From Nemertoderma westbladi (taxonomy: Eukaryota > Xenacoelomorpha > Nemertodermatida > Nemertodermatidae), in the NCBI GenBank assembly GCA_032718475.1, contig JAUCBJ010008144.1, positions 1 through 39,044 of the forward strand: DNA of 39,044 bases. The letters are read 5' to 3'. The notes beneath the pieces are model-generated. The model saw nothing but the letters and a program-made list of their open reading frames with translations. It searched no databases and had not been told where the DNA came from. Below, one piece after another: positions 19,188 to 28,351 of the stretch. A program made the translations under genes and the position numbers. Within the stretch, counting starts at the first letter, position 1, and each line of letters starts with the position of its first letter.

Positions 19188-20117
19188 TCATTCGAAGCGG
19201 ATGAATTTATTGTGTTCATCTAGCTTGGCGAGTTTGGTTCCAAGTATTAAGGGATGGGCGCATATAGTACGACTGCACACATCGGCTAGCCAACCGGCAA
19301 GTGCGGCGTTCTCGAAGATAGTGTATATAGCTAATGAGGGACGAAGTGGAACACTCATGAAGCTATACACGACGCCAGGTGCGGTCAATGGTCCGTCAAA
19401 GTATAATCGAGAATAATGATCTCCATATACTTGTTGATAGTTGATAGGGTTTCCGACTTTGAAATTCCATCCGTATTCTTGAAAGGCAAGATGTCTGATG
19501 GAGGTTCATTGTACTTTATTGATGCCGCTGGGTGTATTGGCATACATAGTTCGGAAGAAACCTCGGCCTTCTGCCCAGGGAGCAATCAGCTGGGTATCTA
19601 CGAAAGGATATGGGATATTCTCCATGTTCCTAAAGTCGTTTTGGAGATCTCCATAAACAGCTGAGCCGATTTTAAGGATTCTTTCGTTAAACAACATCTC
19701 GAGCACGGGCTGGGGTAACATCGATCCATCGATACCCATGGCCGGTTTGCCCTCGGTGTCGGTGATGTAACGCTGCGCAAGTTCGAATTGTCCATGTCGG
19801 AGTTTCTTTTGTATCTTGGTGAGGGTCTCAAAAGAATAATCAATCACGTCGGAACACGCTCGAGTAAACACGTGGGTAGAACCAGCTAGTCCTCGCATAT
19901 GTATCATGCGCGTAGTTCCCAGTTCTCCAACCGGAACGCTACCTTCGTTATCGTAAGTGACAACTCCATACATTTCGATAACGTTAAGAGTTTCGTTCCA
20001 CTCTTTAGTGGCGTTTTCTAGGGTCATCCCCACTGGATGCCACAAGGTGGCGCATTCGCTAGCGTTAGGTAGATCCCTATACTTCAGATACCGTGTAGTA
20101 TACGTCTCTACATCTCC
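19188..20117 (-). CDS. Extra BEL ORF, third segment (unknown function, frameshifted)
   Basis: From about 20117 the frame runs YGDVETYTTRYLKYRDLPNA, MWHPVGMTLENATKEW, HMRGLAGSTHVFTRACSD and QFELAQRYITDTEGKPAMG, and stops at 19506. Coding character then continues in a second frame (EPPSDILPFKNTDG, about 19400-19510) and a third (GVVYSFMSVPLRPSLAIYT, AGWLADVCSRTICAHPLI), ending at the TGA at 19188. Two frameshifts are therefore needed within this segment and one at its start. Composition is that of a globular, mostly soluble protein, and I recognise no domain. Two moderately hydrophobic patches near the end are too short and interrupted for membrane helices. It has no counterpart in ordinary BEL/Pao elements. 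Confidence 0.65.
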
Positions 20118-20120
20118 ATA

Positions 20121-20933
20121 TCATTGTATTCTCTCCTCGTCGAATAACACGTCGAGATTCCAGTGGACTAATCGTGTTTTGATAAATCCATCGAGATTAT
20201 ACGGAGGCATTATATCCTTCTCTATTCTGGAAACATTGTAGGGTTTTCTGAATGAGTTTACTTTCACTAACTGATCCAGATGTTTCTGCAGTTGTTCGAG
20301 TTCGACAATATCGAGAGGATTTATTAGTGGTAGAAACCTTAGACTATGTGTAGGATTGTCCGGTTTTACCATATAATATTGAGTTAGATTGACATAATAA
20401 GGGTGATCTTTGATCCCATAAAACGAGTTCGGCAAAGGTCTAGCGCGTATGTTGACCTCGTGTACCATACGACGGACAAGATCCGCTCGATTGTCCGGAG
20501 GTTCAACGAGTATACCGTCGACACGAGCGGCCTCGATTGGCGGACGCTGTAACATAGGAGTGTCAGCGATAAGATCTCGAGATCTTAGGTTGATATCAAC
20601 CGGTTGGGGTTGTACCGTTGCGAAGAGTTTGTCTCCGAAATGGGGAACCATCGAGGGATGAATGATGGTTTTGGAATAGAGTTCAGTCATGAGGATTTGA
20701 GCTTCTGGTTGGGCTAAAGCTGCTTCTTCTCTCTCATCCATTTCGATGTGTTTCTCCTCGAGCTGATTTTCCTCCGCTTGTCGTTGTAAGCGTTCGTCTA
20801 AAACTCTTGTAGAGAATAGGTTCGTCCAAGTTCGATGTCTTCCTCGAGGTTCTGGATTTCTCGATCGAACTGGGGTAAGGCCAACTCCTTCACCGCTTGG
20901 ACTTGTTGCTGCAATTTGCTTTTCTCTAAACAA
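20121..20933 (-). CDS. Extra BEL ORF, second segment (unknown function, frameshifted)
   Basis: Real coding in this frame probably begins near 20820, where it takes over from the upstream frame with STRVLDERLQRQAEENQ. It continues through EAQILMTELYSKTIIHPSMV, NIRARPLPNSFYGIKDHPYY and LRFLPLINPLDIVELEQL to a stop at 20121. The part before 20820 overlaps the end of the first segment and is probably the wrong frame. A short charged, Gln/Glu-rich stretch (about residues 40-75) could form a coiled coil. The next segment picks up within a few bases in another frame. No family is recognised. Confidence 0.65.
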   Translation of the reverse strand: MFREKQIAATSPSGEGVGLTPVRSRNPEPRGRHRTWTNLFSTRVLDERLQRQAEENQLEEKHIEMDEREEAALAQPEAQILMTELYSKTIIHPSMVPHFGDKLFATVQPQPVDINLRSRDLIADTPMLQRPPIEAARVDGILVEPPDNRADLVRRMVHEVNIRARPLPNSFYGIKDHPYYVNLTQYYMVKPDNPTHSLRFLPLINPLDIVELEQLQKHLDQLVKVNSFRKPYNVSRIEKDIMPPYNLDGFIKTRLVHWNLDVLFDEERIQ

Positions 20934-22102
20934 TCGTAAGTTCCTTTTCCGATCTTCTGCCGAATAGCGTCTAACGCGTTTCGTACAACGCTCTCCTCAA
21001 CTTCGGTGACGGGTTGTATCGGGGTTAAACCGGGACGATTGTACGGGTTGAACGGCGATATTAGATGTCCGCGTCCCAATCCGGCTAGGTAGGATGGGCG
21101 AATATCTAGCGAGCACACTACCAGAGTGCCACCGATTAATTGTTCGGGTAACACAAGATCTTTGAACAGCGAGTACAGTTCAGGAGGATCCGTTATACTA
21201 TTAGGATCAAGAGTTTGAGGTCTCACTAGGGAATGAGGAGGTCTGACCGAGTATTCCGGAACTCTGATCATGGGTTTATTTAAGGATCGTTTGAGTCGAG
21301 TGAGCGTAGGTGATACGTCGAACAAGTTTCGCTCAAAACTCCCGTAAGTACAGCGAGTAAAACTGTGTTTAGCGCAACATCTCCGAGGATGTTTATGTCT
21401 TTCCATTTGTTGGTTGGGTCTAGGGCATTCATCGCAATAATACCAAAGACACACGTCCTGTAGGGGAAACGCGGGTGATCGTTCTCCAGTTTTACAATAT
21501 TCCTCCACCTGTTCGAAGCTATCCAGGACAACAGGTAGCGGTCGATCGGCGGTAAGATACATCATAGTGAAATAGAGCCGTTTGAGTTCTATCATAGGGT
21601 CATGATGTATACCTTGAGGATATCGAGTTTCTAGATTTTGTTGGCTGGCAATATTGAGATATGTTTCTCTCAAGAATTCCAGATATTTGTTGAAGTCGCT
21701 GCGTTTATCCGGCTCTTCAACATCTTCTCTTTCGAGTCGGTTTCGAATAGAATTCTCGTGTTCGATTCTCGGTTTATCGTTCCGACTCTGCTGGGTATGA
21801 TATTTAAATAGAACCATTTCCCTTTCGGTGTCTACATCGTCCGTATCATGTAAATCGATAGGATGGCCAGTAGTTAAGAAGTCCATATACGTACCATTAC
21901 GATGCGTATAGCGAGCGGTGAATTTTCTATAGTCCAATTCACGCGTGAGTTGTTCCTTGGACATTGGCGGTTCGATATAATGGCCATCGTCCTCCGTAGT
22001 AGTTGGACTAGCGTCGCCGCGTATTAAGCTATCAACAAACGCTTGCAATGGTAGGGTATATCGCTCCCTGATACCAAGATCGTCTTCTATCAACTCAGTC
22101 AT
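20798..22102 (-). CDS. Extra BEL ORF, N-terminal segment with CxxC/H cluster (unknown function)
   Basis: 434 codons begin MTELIEDDLGIRERYTLPLQ at 22102, the first Met after a stop-rich spacer, so this is the likely start of the extra protein. A Cys/His-rich patch spans about residues 218-251 with C223, C226, H236, H238, C242, C243, H246 and C251, a plausible zinc site. Flanking regions are acidic and charged (residues 84-135). The segment after residue 290 is richer in hydrophobic and proline residues (GGTLVVCSLDIRPSYLAGLG). The frame closes at 20798, but the coding signal moves to the frame at 20933 around position 20820. The whole extra region would be about 1,400 codons. I know of no BEL/Pao element with such a gene. 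It could be a captured viral or host gene. Confidence 0.75.
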   Translation of the reverse strand: MTELIEDDLGIRERYTLPLQAFVDSLIRGDASPTTTEDDGHYIEPPMSKEQLTRELDYRKFTARYTHRNGTYMDFLTTGHPIDLHDTDDVDTEREMVLFKYHTQQSRNDKPRIEHENSIRNRLEREDVEEPDKRSDFNKYLEFLRETYLNIASQQNLETRYPQGIHHDPMIELKRLYFTMMYLTADRPLPVVLDSFEQVEEYCKTGERSPAFPLQDVCLWYYCDECPRPNQQMERHKHPRRCCAKHSFTRCTYGSFERNLFDVSPTLTRLKRSLNKPMIRVPEYSVRPPHSLVRPQTLDPNSITDPPELYSLFKDLVLPEQLIGGTLVVCSLDIRPSYLAGLGRGHLISPFNPYNRPGLTPIQPVTEVEESVVRNALDAIRQKIGKGTYDCLEKSKLQQQVQAVKELALPQFDREIQNLEEDIELGRTYSLQEF

Positions 22103-22922
22103 AGCTGCTATATGAGTTTATCAATATTATAATTAATTATAATTAGGCTAGCGGGCATCGCTGCCTACCCCTCACTGCCCCCGGACAGCGCAAGATCCTC
22201 AGCGCCGATGTACTGTTGTCGCGGTGCCTATCGCCAACGTAGTAGCTACACAACGACAACAATAACCAGCGCGAGTCACTCCACTGTCCGTCCCAAGGGC
22301 TTAGATTTACTTCAGGTTCTTACTGCAGAGGTAGGGCTACTTTCACAACTGCGACTAGCTACTGTAAACACACTTTAGTAGCAACATTCATCTATAAACG
22401 CACAAATTCCACACAACTGTCACAAATTGTACACATTCGGGCCATTTGTCCATTAGTCAAGTGCCTTCCAGAATGCCACGTTATTATTATGTATCCTTGG
22501 ATACTAGCAGTGCGCTATTTATTCCGTATGCTATTCAATGGGGCAAGCTTTCTATTGTTCTTTTAACTCGCTTCTAATTCTAGCGTGGTTGTTGCTATGG
22601 TGACATTATGGAAAGCTAGCAATAGAATTAGGGTAATTCTCATGCATACAGATCTGGGATGCTATTTAATAGTAATTCTTTAATTGTCAATATTCCCCTT
22701 TATACATGATTTTATGAATTTTATCGGCTATTGACTATATATTGGAGATTCTCTCACACTAATATACTTAATAGGGTGAATCTCCGCTCCCATGATCTAT
22801 TAATTAATGGAATTTTGGGAATGTTATAAATTGCATAAAATGACAATTTATCAAATTCATGAGAGGATATGAATTTAAAATTATTCCCATAAATTTTATT
22901 ATTTAATATTAAATAGGCACAA

Positions 22923-23050
22923 TTTTATTCCAGAGCATGTCTGGGGACTGGGATCCTTGATTCTAGGAAATTTGTCTTTTTAAGAGTATCGGTAAGTGCT
23001 ACGATATCTTAATCGACTAGAATTTTAAAGGATCTAAATTTTAACAGATT
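22923..23050. repeat. Conserved 130-bp spacer block, copy 1
   Basis: It shares TTTATTCCAGA, TTGTCTGGGGAC-like, GATTCTAG and the run CGATATCTTAATCGACTAGA with copy 2. GATTCTAG and CTAGAATT inside the block are complementary and could pair as a stem. Confidence 0.75.
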
Positions 23051-23177
23051 TTGATTTATAGATTTTCTTGGTTTACAAACTCCTTAGAGTTTATTTGTAT
23101 GCATTTACTCTATTATAACATTTGTTTTAATAGATTTTTTATAAATATTAACTATGTAATATTTAAGATGGGCACCG

Positions 23178-23306
23178 ATTTATTCCAGAACTTGTCTGGG
23201 GACGTTAACCACTGATTCTAGAGTTTTGTCTTTCAAGTATATCGGTGGGTGCCGCGATATCTTAATCGACTAGAATTACAGATGGTCAAAGGGTTTAACA
23301 GATTTA
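23178..23306. repeat. Conserved 130-bp spacer block, copy 2
   Basis: Direct copy of 22923-23050, about 255 bp away. The longest identical run (CGATATCTTAATCGACTAGA and onward) is better conserved than the sequence between the copies. Confidence 0.75.
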
Positions 23307-23833
23307 TTTTGCGTTTTACGCTACTGTTAAAGCGACATCATGCTACTATATGTATTATTTAATATACGGTATGAGAGCAATATTGCAAGAAGCAATGTCA
23401 GTGAGAAGAGGCAAGTCGTTTCCAAGGTCTACCCAGAGCTTGGTTTAGCCTAGGCACGAGGATCTGAACTTTGCATTCCTAATACTCTACTTACCAATAA
23501 TACTTTAGTTTAGTAGGAGCTTTATTGTACTTTAATAAGTATGGATATTTAATCTTACTGTAGTCACGCATTTATAATATGATACGGACAGTAAGGAAAG
23601 AGAAAGGAATTATTTCTCGCCGTTGCACTAAATATATAATATAAGTAATTAAGTAATAAACACGAGTATATATATTGCACTAATCTACTAAATAATCGTT
23701 AAAATAACATTCTACTAAATAAAATTAAAGAAAACGATTATAATAAAATTACATAATAATACATACATAAATATAAAATAATAAAAAAAAAAATATATAA
23801 AATAATATAGTAACATACCCACTCCAGACGCTG

Positions 23834-24352
23834 TTACGTTGGGGAGTCCCTAGATGTTTGTTGGATTAGGGAGGTGGTCGTGGGAAGAGTATCTTGCCTT
23901 CCATAGTTTCCGGATAGTTCTCTGTCTCTTTCCAGTAAACATAAACGACCAACTGGGCGATTGAGTTGCTGCATTTCGAATACAATTCCAGGTTTCTTAA
24001 AGTTATGTTGCATGACGACGAGTTCTACCGATCGCACTAAACCATCATCGGAGATATGAGTCTCGATGATACGACCTGTCTGCCACCGTTTACGTGGAAG
24101 ATCTGATTCCACAATAAGGACCATGTCTCCGGCGCTGACGTTTTCTTGCTGCGCAAACCACTTGGTTCGAAGTTGTAGCATAGGCAGATAATGTTTTTCG
24201 AAATGGTCAGCGAAACGACAGGCTAATAACTGCATAAGTTGCCAAGTTTGTCGGCAGTATTCGTCTCCGTCCGTGATTTCCGATCGTGGGAGCATGGCTA
24301 CAGGTTTCTTCAGTAGGAAGTGTGCGGGTGTTAGCGCTTCCAGGGAGTCAGG
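23834..24352 (-). CDS. pol: BEL pol C-terminus: LTPAHFL motif and DUF5641-like domain
   Basis: From about 24352 the frame reads LEALTPAHFLLKKPVAMLPR, then YLPMLQLRTKWFA, VSAGDMVLIVESDLPRKRWQ and GLVRSVELVV, ending at 23834. The LTP.HFL motif followed by the R.KW...V..GD.V....-PR..W..G pattern is diagnostic of the DUF5641 domain that follows the integrase core in BEL/Pao elements. It probably forms the integrase C-terminal DNA-binding part. It lies in a different frame from the integrase core (stop at 24331), so one frameshift joins them. Pol ends here. Confidence 0.88.
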   Translation of the reverse strand, partial: PDSLEALTPAHFLLKKPVAMLPRSEITDGDEYCRQTWQLMQLLACRFADHFEKHYLPMLQLRTKWFAQQENVSAGDMVLIVESDLPRKRWQTGRIIETHISDDGLVRSVELVVMQHNFKKPGIVFEMQQLNRPVGRLCLLERDRELSGNYGRQDTLPTTTSLIQQTSRDSPT

Positions 24353-25124
24353 ACTCGATGAGACTGAAGCGGTCTCTCGTTAAGATAGGCGGCGATTTCT
24401 TCCATTAACGTCCGCAAAAGTTCGTCGGTGAGATATGCGCGGCACGGCACTATAAAGTGAAATGCGGTCTTCAAGGTCCTTATTAATCTCTCCCAACTTC
24501 CTCCCCACCAAGGGGCGTCGGCGGCGTTGAAGGTCCAGCTAGATGCTGTTACCCTTAGCTGATCGTCCACCTGTCTTTGGTTCCAATCTTTAACGTAAGC
24601 TTTGATCTCATTATTGGCGCCAATGAAGTTCGTTCCATTATCAGATCTCATCGTATTGCTAGTTCCAAAGCGAGCGATCTGTCGGCGTAAACTCTGTATG
24701 AAGCTGTTGGTAGATAGATCGTTCACCATATCTAGATGGATCGCTCTACAAGTCATACAGACAAAGATGACACCCCATCGCTTGACTATAGTCCTAGCAC
24801 AATATACTTCAATAGGGCCAAATAAATCCATACCGGTATTAGTAAAGGGTGGTTCATAGAAGCTTACTCGTTCCCTAGGTAATTCTGCCTTAAAGGTGTG
24901 TTAAAGCTGTGTTAAAGGCCTACTAAATGCTTTCCTACAGGGTATACAGTTCCTAAGAACTTGGTTCAGAGCTCTACGGGGTTTATGAAAATAATAGCAA
25001 GTTCGAATTTCACTAAGAACTCGTTCTCTACCAGCATGGTAAAGCTTACTGTGAACATCTACAATCATCTTGATTTGTATTTCAAGATTTCTAATGAGTA
25101 TGGGAAACTTAGTGTCAAAGGCTC
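24331..25124 (-). CDS. pol: BEL integrase: zinc domain and DDE core, two in-frame stops
   Basis: The integrase inserts element cDNA into host chromosomes. After the nested LINE, the frame starts FDTKFPILIRN, then HSKLYHAGRERVLSEIR and CIPC, which supply the HH...CC zinc-binding residues. The core follows with MDLFGPIEV (first Asp), MRSDNGTNFIGANNE (second Asp, D64 from the Met at 24831) and APWWGGSWERLIRTLK (catalytic Glu, E114). All catalytic residues are present. A TAA near 24902 and a TGA near 25115 interrupt the same frame, and a frameshift at 24331 separates the C-terminal domain. The LINE at 25129-28347 cuts the integrase N-terminus. Confidence 0.9.
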
Positions 25125-25128
25125 AGGA
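25125..25128. repeat. Short target duplication (AGGA) at the left end of the nested LINE
   Basis: AGGA here and at 28348-28351 bound the LINE. Removing the LINE and one copy rejoins the BEL integrase reading frame. The run of A at the right end makes the exact length uncertain. Confidence 0.5.
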
Positions 25129-28100
25129 CTCAGCTGCATAACAACAGTGCGTTAGCGGCCTCTGAATCGCAGTCTGTTTTGGCTAATGATACCAGTGGGG
25201 ATGCACCTGCTGTGGGCGCAGCCTCCGCTTCTATGGTGGATCCCACCCCCACGGGGATTTAACCAAACGGAAACGTCAATTATCTTAGTGATTTGTGAAT
25301 ATATATAAAATATCTATATTTTGTTTTTCTATAACTAATTGTATATACCTTTTACAATGGCAACCTTAAATGTACAATCTTACAACTGTAATTCTGTTAG
25401 GAGCCTTAGTGCTCGCAATGCAGTTCACAATATTTGTGAAAACGGTTGTGATGTGCTAATGCTTCAGGAGCTCATGTTACCCAAGCAGGAGCTATCCTTC
25501 CTGGGTTCGTTGCACCCAGACTTTTTGTACTTTGGTATTTCACCCGTGGACTATTCCAGCGGACCTTTAATCGGACGCCCATATGGGGGGCTCGGTATAT
25601 TATGGAGAAAAACGGTGGCCCATGCTATTAACGTTGTATCATTGGGCTACGAGAGAATCTTAGGAATTACAATTGATATTAAGGATGGACAAAAATTACT
25701 GATTCTCAATATTTACTTACCGTTTCAGTGTGCTGATAATGAGGAGACATACCTTTCCTGCATGGGTGCTCTGCAGTCTATCATTGTAGATACTTGTAGT
25801 GATTATGTGTGCATAATTGGTGACTTTAACGCCAATCCTGGTACTCGTTTCTTCAACTTTCTTAATAGCTGGCGTTCAGATCTGGGACTCAGTATAGTAG
25901 ACATTGATTCCTTGCCGGTGGACACTTTTACCTTTGTTAGTAGTGCTTATGGGTCTACCTCTTCGCTTGACCATGTGGTATGTTCTGAGTCACTTTCAAA
26001 TAAGCTTATAAGTGTGTCTGTAAATTATGATCTAGTTACAGACGATCACATGCCAATCAGCGTTAATTTTTCTATTAGTGCTAAAGATTTAGCTTCTGAG
26101 ACCGAGCCTCAGATTACAGACGCGGCCAACAACCCAGCTGCGGTACCCCGTGTCGATTGGAAACGAGTATCCCAGGATGGTCTAACATCCTATTGTAATA
26201 ATGTGCAATCTGAACTGTTGGTAGTATATAATGATTTTATTGCAAATGACTCTAATTGTACATGTACATGTACAGATGTTAATTGTGTTAATCCCGCACA
26301 TAGGAAATTACTGGATAGTTTTTATGACAATATTGTACAAGGTCTAGGGGCAGCAAGTGCACCACTGCCCAAAGTTAAATCAAATAAGAACGGTACAGGT
26401 AGATACAACATTCCAGGATGGAATTCCCTGGTTAAAGATAAGTATGATGAATCGAGAAAACTTTTCAAATTATGGCGCACCTGTGGCTCTCCCCGTCAAG
26501 GTACAATTTTTAATGATTATTTATGTGCGAAAGCTAACTTTAAGCGCTGCCTCCGGCACTGTAAACGTGAGCAGTCAAATCTGCGTAATAATAAAATTGC
26601 AGAAACCCTGATCACCGACTCAAGATGTAAGGGTGGTGCAACCAGTAACGATTTCTGGTCAGAAATACGGAAACAATCCACCGAATCATCCACTCTCCCT
26701 AATAAAGTAGGGGGTGCGGTGGGTGAATATGCAATCAGTGAAATGTGGCAAAAACATTTTGAAGGGTTATTTAATTGCGTCAACGACGACACAAAGTGTG
26801 ATACAGTAAAATCAAAATTGAGTAAATTAATATTTAAAGATACGGACCGTGTAAGTATGGTTGAAGTATTTGATGCAATAAATAAATTACAACCTGGTAA
26901 AGCAGTAGGACCCGATGGTCTGAGCGCTGAATATTTTATTAACGGGTGCAACTTTGAATTGATTAATTGTATTATGGTGCTATTTAATTCAATTTTCATT
27001 CATGGGTATTTACCCGAGAAAATGATTGAATCCATTATTATACCTTTGGTAAAAGACCGTTCTGATGATGTCACATCGAAAGATAACTATCGTGGCATTG
27101 CTATAGCTACGGTGTTAAGTAAGATTTTTGAGTTTGTAATTATCAATCGGGTGGTAAACATACTTTCGTCAACACCGAATCAATTCGGCTTTAAAGGAAA
27201 ATTAGGCACTGAACTTTGTGTATACACATTTAAGGAAATAGTTAATTATTATTTGTCAAGAAACACACCGGTGTATGTATGTATGTTGGACCTTAGCAAG
27301 GCATTTGATCGCATTAACCACTATTTACTTTTTGATAAGTTGATTGACCGTGGTGTGCCGTTATTTATAGTTCGGGTTATATTATTTTGGTACAGAAATC
27401 AATTAATGTGCGTAAGATGGGGGTCTATTCTATCGAATAGTTTTACGGTTACAAATGGTACCAAACAGGGCGGGATACTCTCCCCCCTGTTCTTTAATAT
27501 TTATATTGATAACTTAAGTGCAGATCTAACTAATACTGGGTTGGGCTGCAAAATGGGTGACATGCGAATTAACCACTTGTGCTATGCTGATGATCTTTGT
27601 TTGCTAAGTAATTCTATTTTTGGTCTGCAGTGCTTAATAAATATTGCAATAAAATTTGCGGATAGTAGTTCTATGCTGTTTAATTTAAAAAAAACTAAGT
27701 GTATGTACTACTATCCCAAATCCTCTCAAGGTTGTGCGTCTAATGTATATATATATGGAAAACGAATTGAAATTGTCGATAAATTTGTTTACTTAGGTCA
27801 TTTATTACATTGTAGTACCGACGACGACTTCGATATTCTTAGGCAAACTAACTCACTCTATGCACGTGGTAATTACATATGTAGGAAATTTGGTAGTTGT
27901 TCAGATAAGGTTAAAGTTAAGTTGTTTCAAGCATTTTGTACTCCTATTTATTGTAATGCGCTGTGGGCTAGCTCAAACTACTCCCAGAGTGCATTCCAAA
28001 AAATACGTGTTGCTTATAATAATTGTTTACGTATGTTATTTAACATTCCTCGAATGACTGGTGATGATCCCACCAGTATATCTTTATACTTTGGAACTTT

Positions 28101-28347
28101 GAATATCCCGATGTTTGTTCATATACAGCATACTTCACGGAATAGTTTATTTAATAGGGTTATAAATAGTGCAAATATAATTGTTAAGACTGTATACAGG
28201 ATCACCCGAATTGACGGTGTGTCAAGAATTTTTCGTTTGTAAATATCTTTATTTAATTTATGTAATTTGTGCTATGTTCGTAATACGTTTTACTATGGAG
28301 CAATGGCTCTGGTTTAAATAAATAAAAAAAAAAAAAAAAAAAAAAAA
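25129..28347 (+). mobile_element. Full-length CR1/Rex-like LINE nested in the BEL element
   Basis: 3.2 kb inserted opposite to the BEL genes. It has a 5' UTR of about 210 bp, a single intact ORF and a roughly 105-bp 3' UTR ending in TAAATAAATAAA and a run of about 24 A. BEL integrase coding sequence continues on both sides. It is younger than the BEL copy because it interrupts it, and its ORF is unbroken. Confidence 0.9.
25339..28242 (+). CDS. LINE ORF2-like protein: endonuclease plus reverse transcriptase
   Basis: 967 codons without a break. The start is either the Met at 25339 or, more likely by domain position, the Met of MATLNVQSYNCNS at 25357. The AP-endonuclease domain (about residues 7-250) shows TLNVQSYN, LMLQELML, CIIGDFNANPG and TDDHMPISVNF, with the QE, GDFN and DH residues. 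The RT domain (about 520-830) shows GPDGLSAEY, NYRGIAIATVLSKIFE, CMLDLSKAFDRIN, GTKQGGILSPLFFNIY and the catalytic CYADDLCLLS. A small Cys cluster in the linker (residues about 304-318) reads NCTCTCTDVNC. Family membership is the Jockey superfamily, near CR1 or Rex1/Babar by motif style. All key residues are intact, so the copy may be competent. There is no separate ORF1. Confidence 0.93.
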   Translation: MYIPFTMATLNVQSYNCNSVRSLSARNAVHNICENGCDVLMLQELMLPKQELSFLGSLHPDFLYFGISPVDYSSGPLIGRPYGGLGILWRKTVAHAINVVSLGYERILGITIDIKDGQKLLILNIYLPFQCADNEETYLSCMGALQSIIVDTCSDYVCIIGDFNANPGTRFFNFLNSWRSDLGLSIVDIDSLPVDTFTFVSSAYGSTSSLDHVVCSESLSNKLISVSVNYDLVTDDHMPISVNFSISAKDLASETEPQITDAANNPAAVPRVDWKRVSQDGLTSYCNNVQSELLVVYNDFIANDSNCTCTCTDVNCVNPAHRKLLDSFYDNIVQGLGAASAPLPKVKSNKNGTGRYNIPGWNSLVKDKYDESRKLFKLWRTCGSPRQGTIFNDYLCAKANFKRCLRHCKREQSNLRNNKIAETLITDSRCKGGATSNDFWSEIRKQSTESSTLPNKVGGAVGEYAISEMWQKHFEGLFNCVNDDTKCDTVKSKLSKLIFKDTDRVSMVEVFDAINKLQPGKAVGPDGLSAEYFINGCNFELINCIMVLFNSIFIHGYLPEKMIESIIIPLVKDRSDDVTSKDNYRGIAIATVLSKIFEFVIINRVVNILSSTPNQFGFKGKLGTELCVYTFKEIVNYYLSRNTPVYVCMLDLSKAFDRINHYLLFDKLIDRGVPLFIVRVILFWYRNQLMCVRWGSILSNSFTVTNGTKQGGILSPLFFNIYIDNLSADLTNTGLGCKMGDMRINHLCYADDLCLLSNSIFGLQCLINIAIKFADSSSMLFNLKKTKCMYYYPKSSQGCASNVYIYGKRIEIVDKFVYLGHLLHCSTDDDFDILRQTNSLYARGNYICRKFGSCSDKVKVKLFQAFCTPIYCNALWASSNYSQSAFQKIRVAYNNCLRMLFNIPRMTGDDPTSISLYFGTLNIPMFVHIQHTSRNSLFNRVINSANIIVKTVYRITRIDGVSRIFRL

Positions 28348-28351
28348 AGGA
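28348..28351. repeat. Short target duplication (AGGA) at the right end of the nested LINE
   Basis: Right copy of AGGA after the poly(A) tail. It matches 25125-25128. Confidence 0.5.

Larger units (their letters stand above)
22103..23833. other. Spacer between BEL pol and the extra ORF
   Basis: 1.7 kb with no open frame of note, AT-rich and holding two diverged copies of a roughly 130-bp block (22923-23050 and 23178-23306). A short inverted pair GGAGATTC/GAATCTCC lies near 22744-22788. It could hold splice, internal-initiation or export signals for expressing the downstream ORF. That is inference. Confidence 0.65.

Noticed and set aside
17850-22102. Envelope glycoprotein gene for the BEL element
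   Set aside because: The position fits, but no signal peptide, membrane anchor, furin-like site or glycoprotein-like cysteine pattern is visible. The Cys residues form CxxC zinc-type groups.
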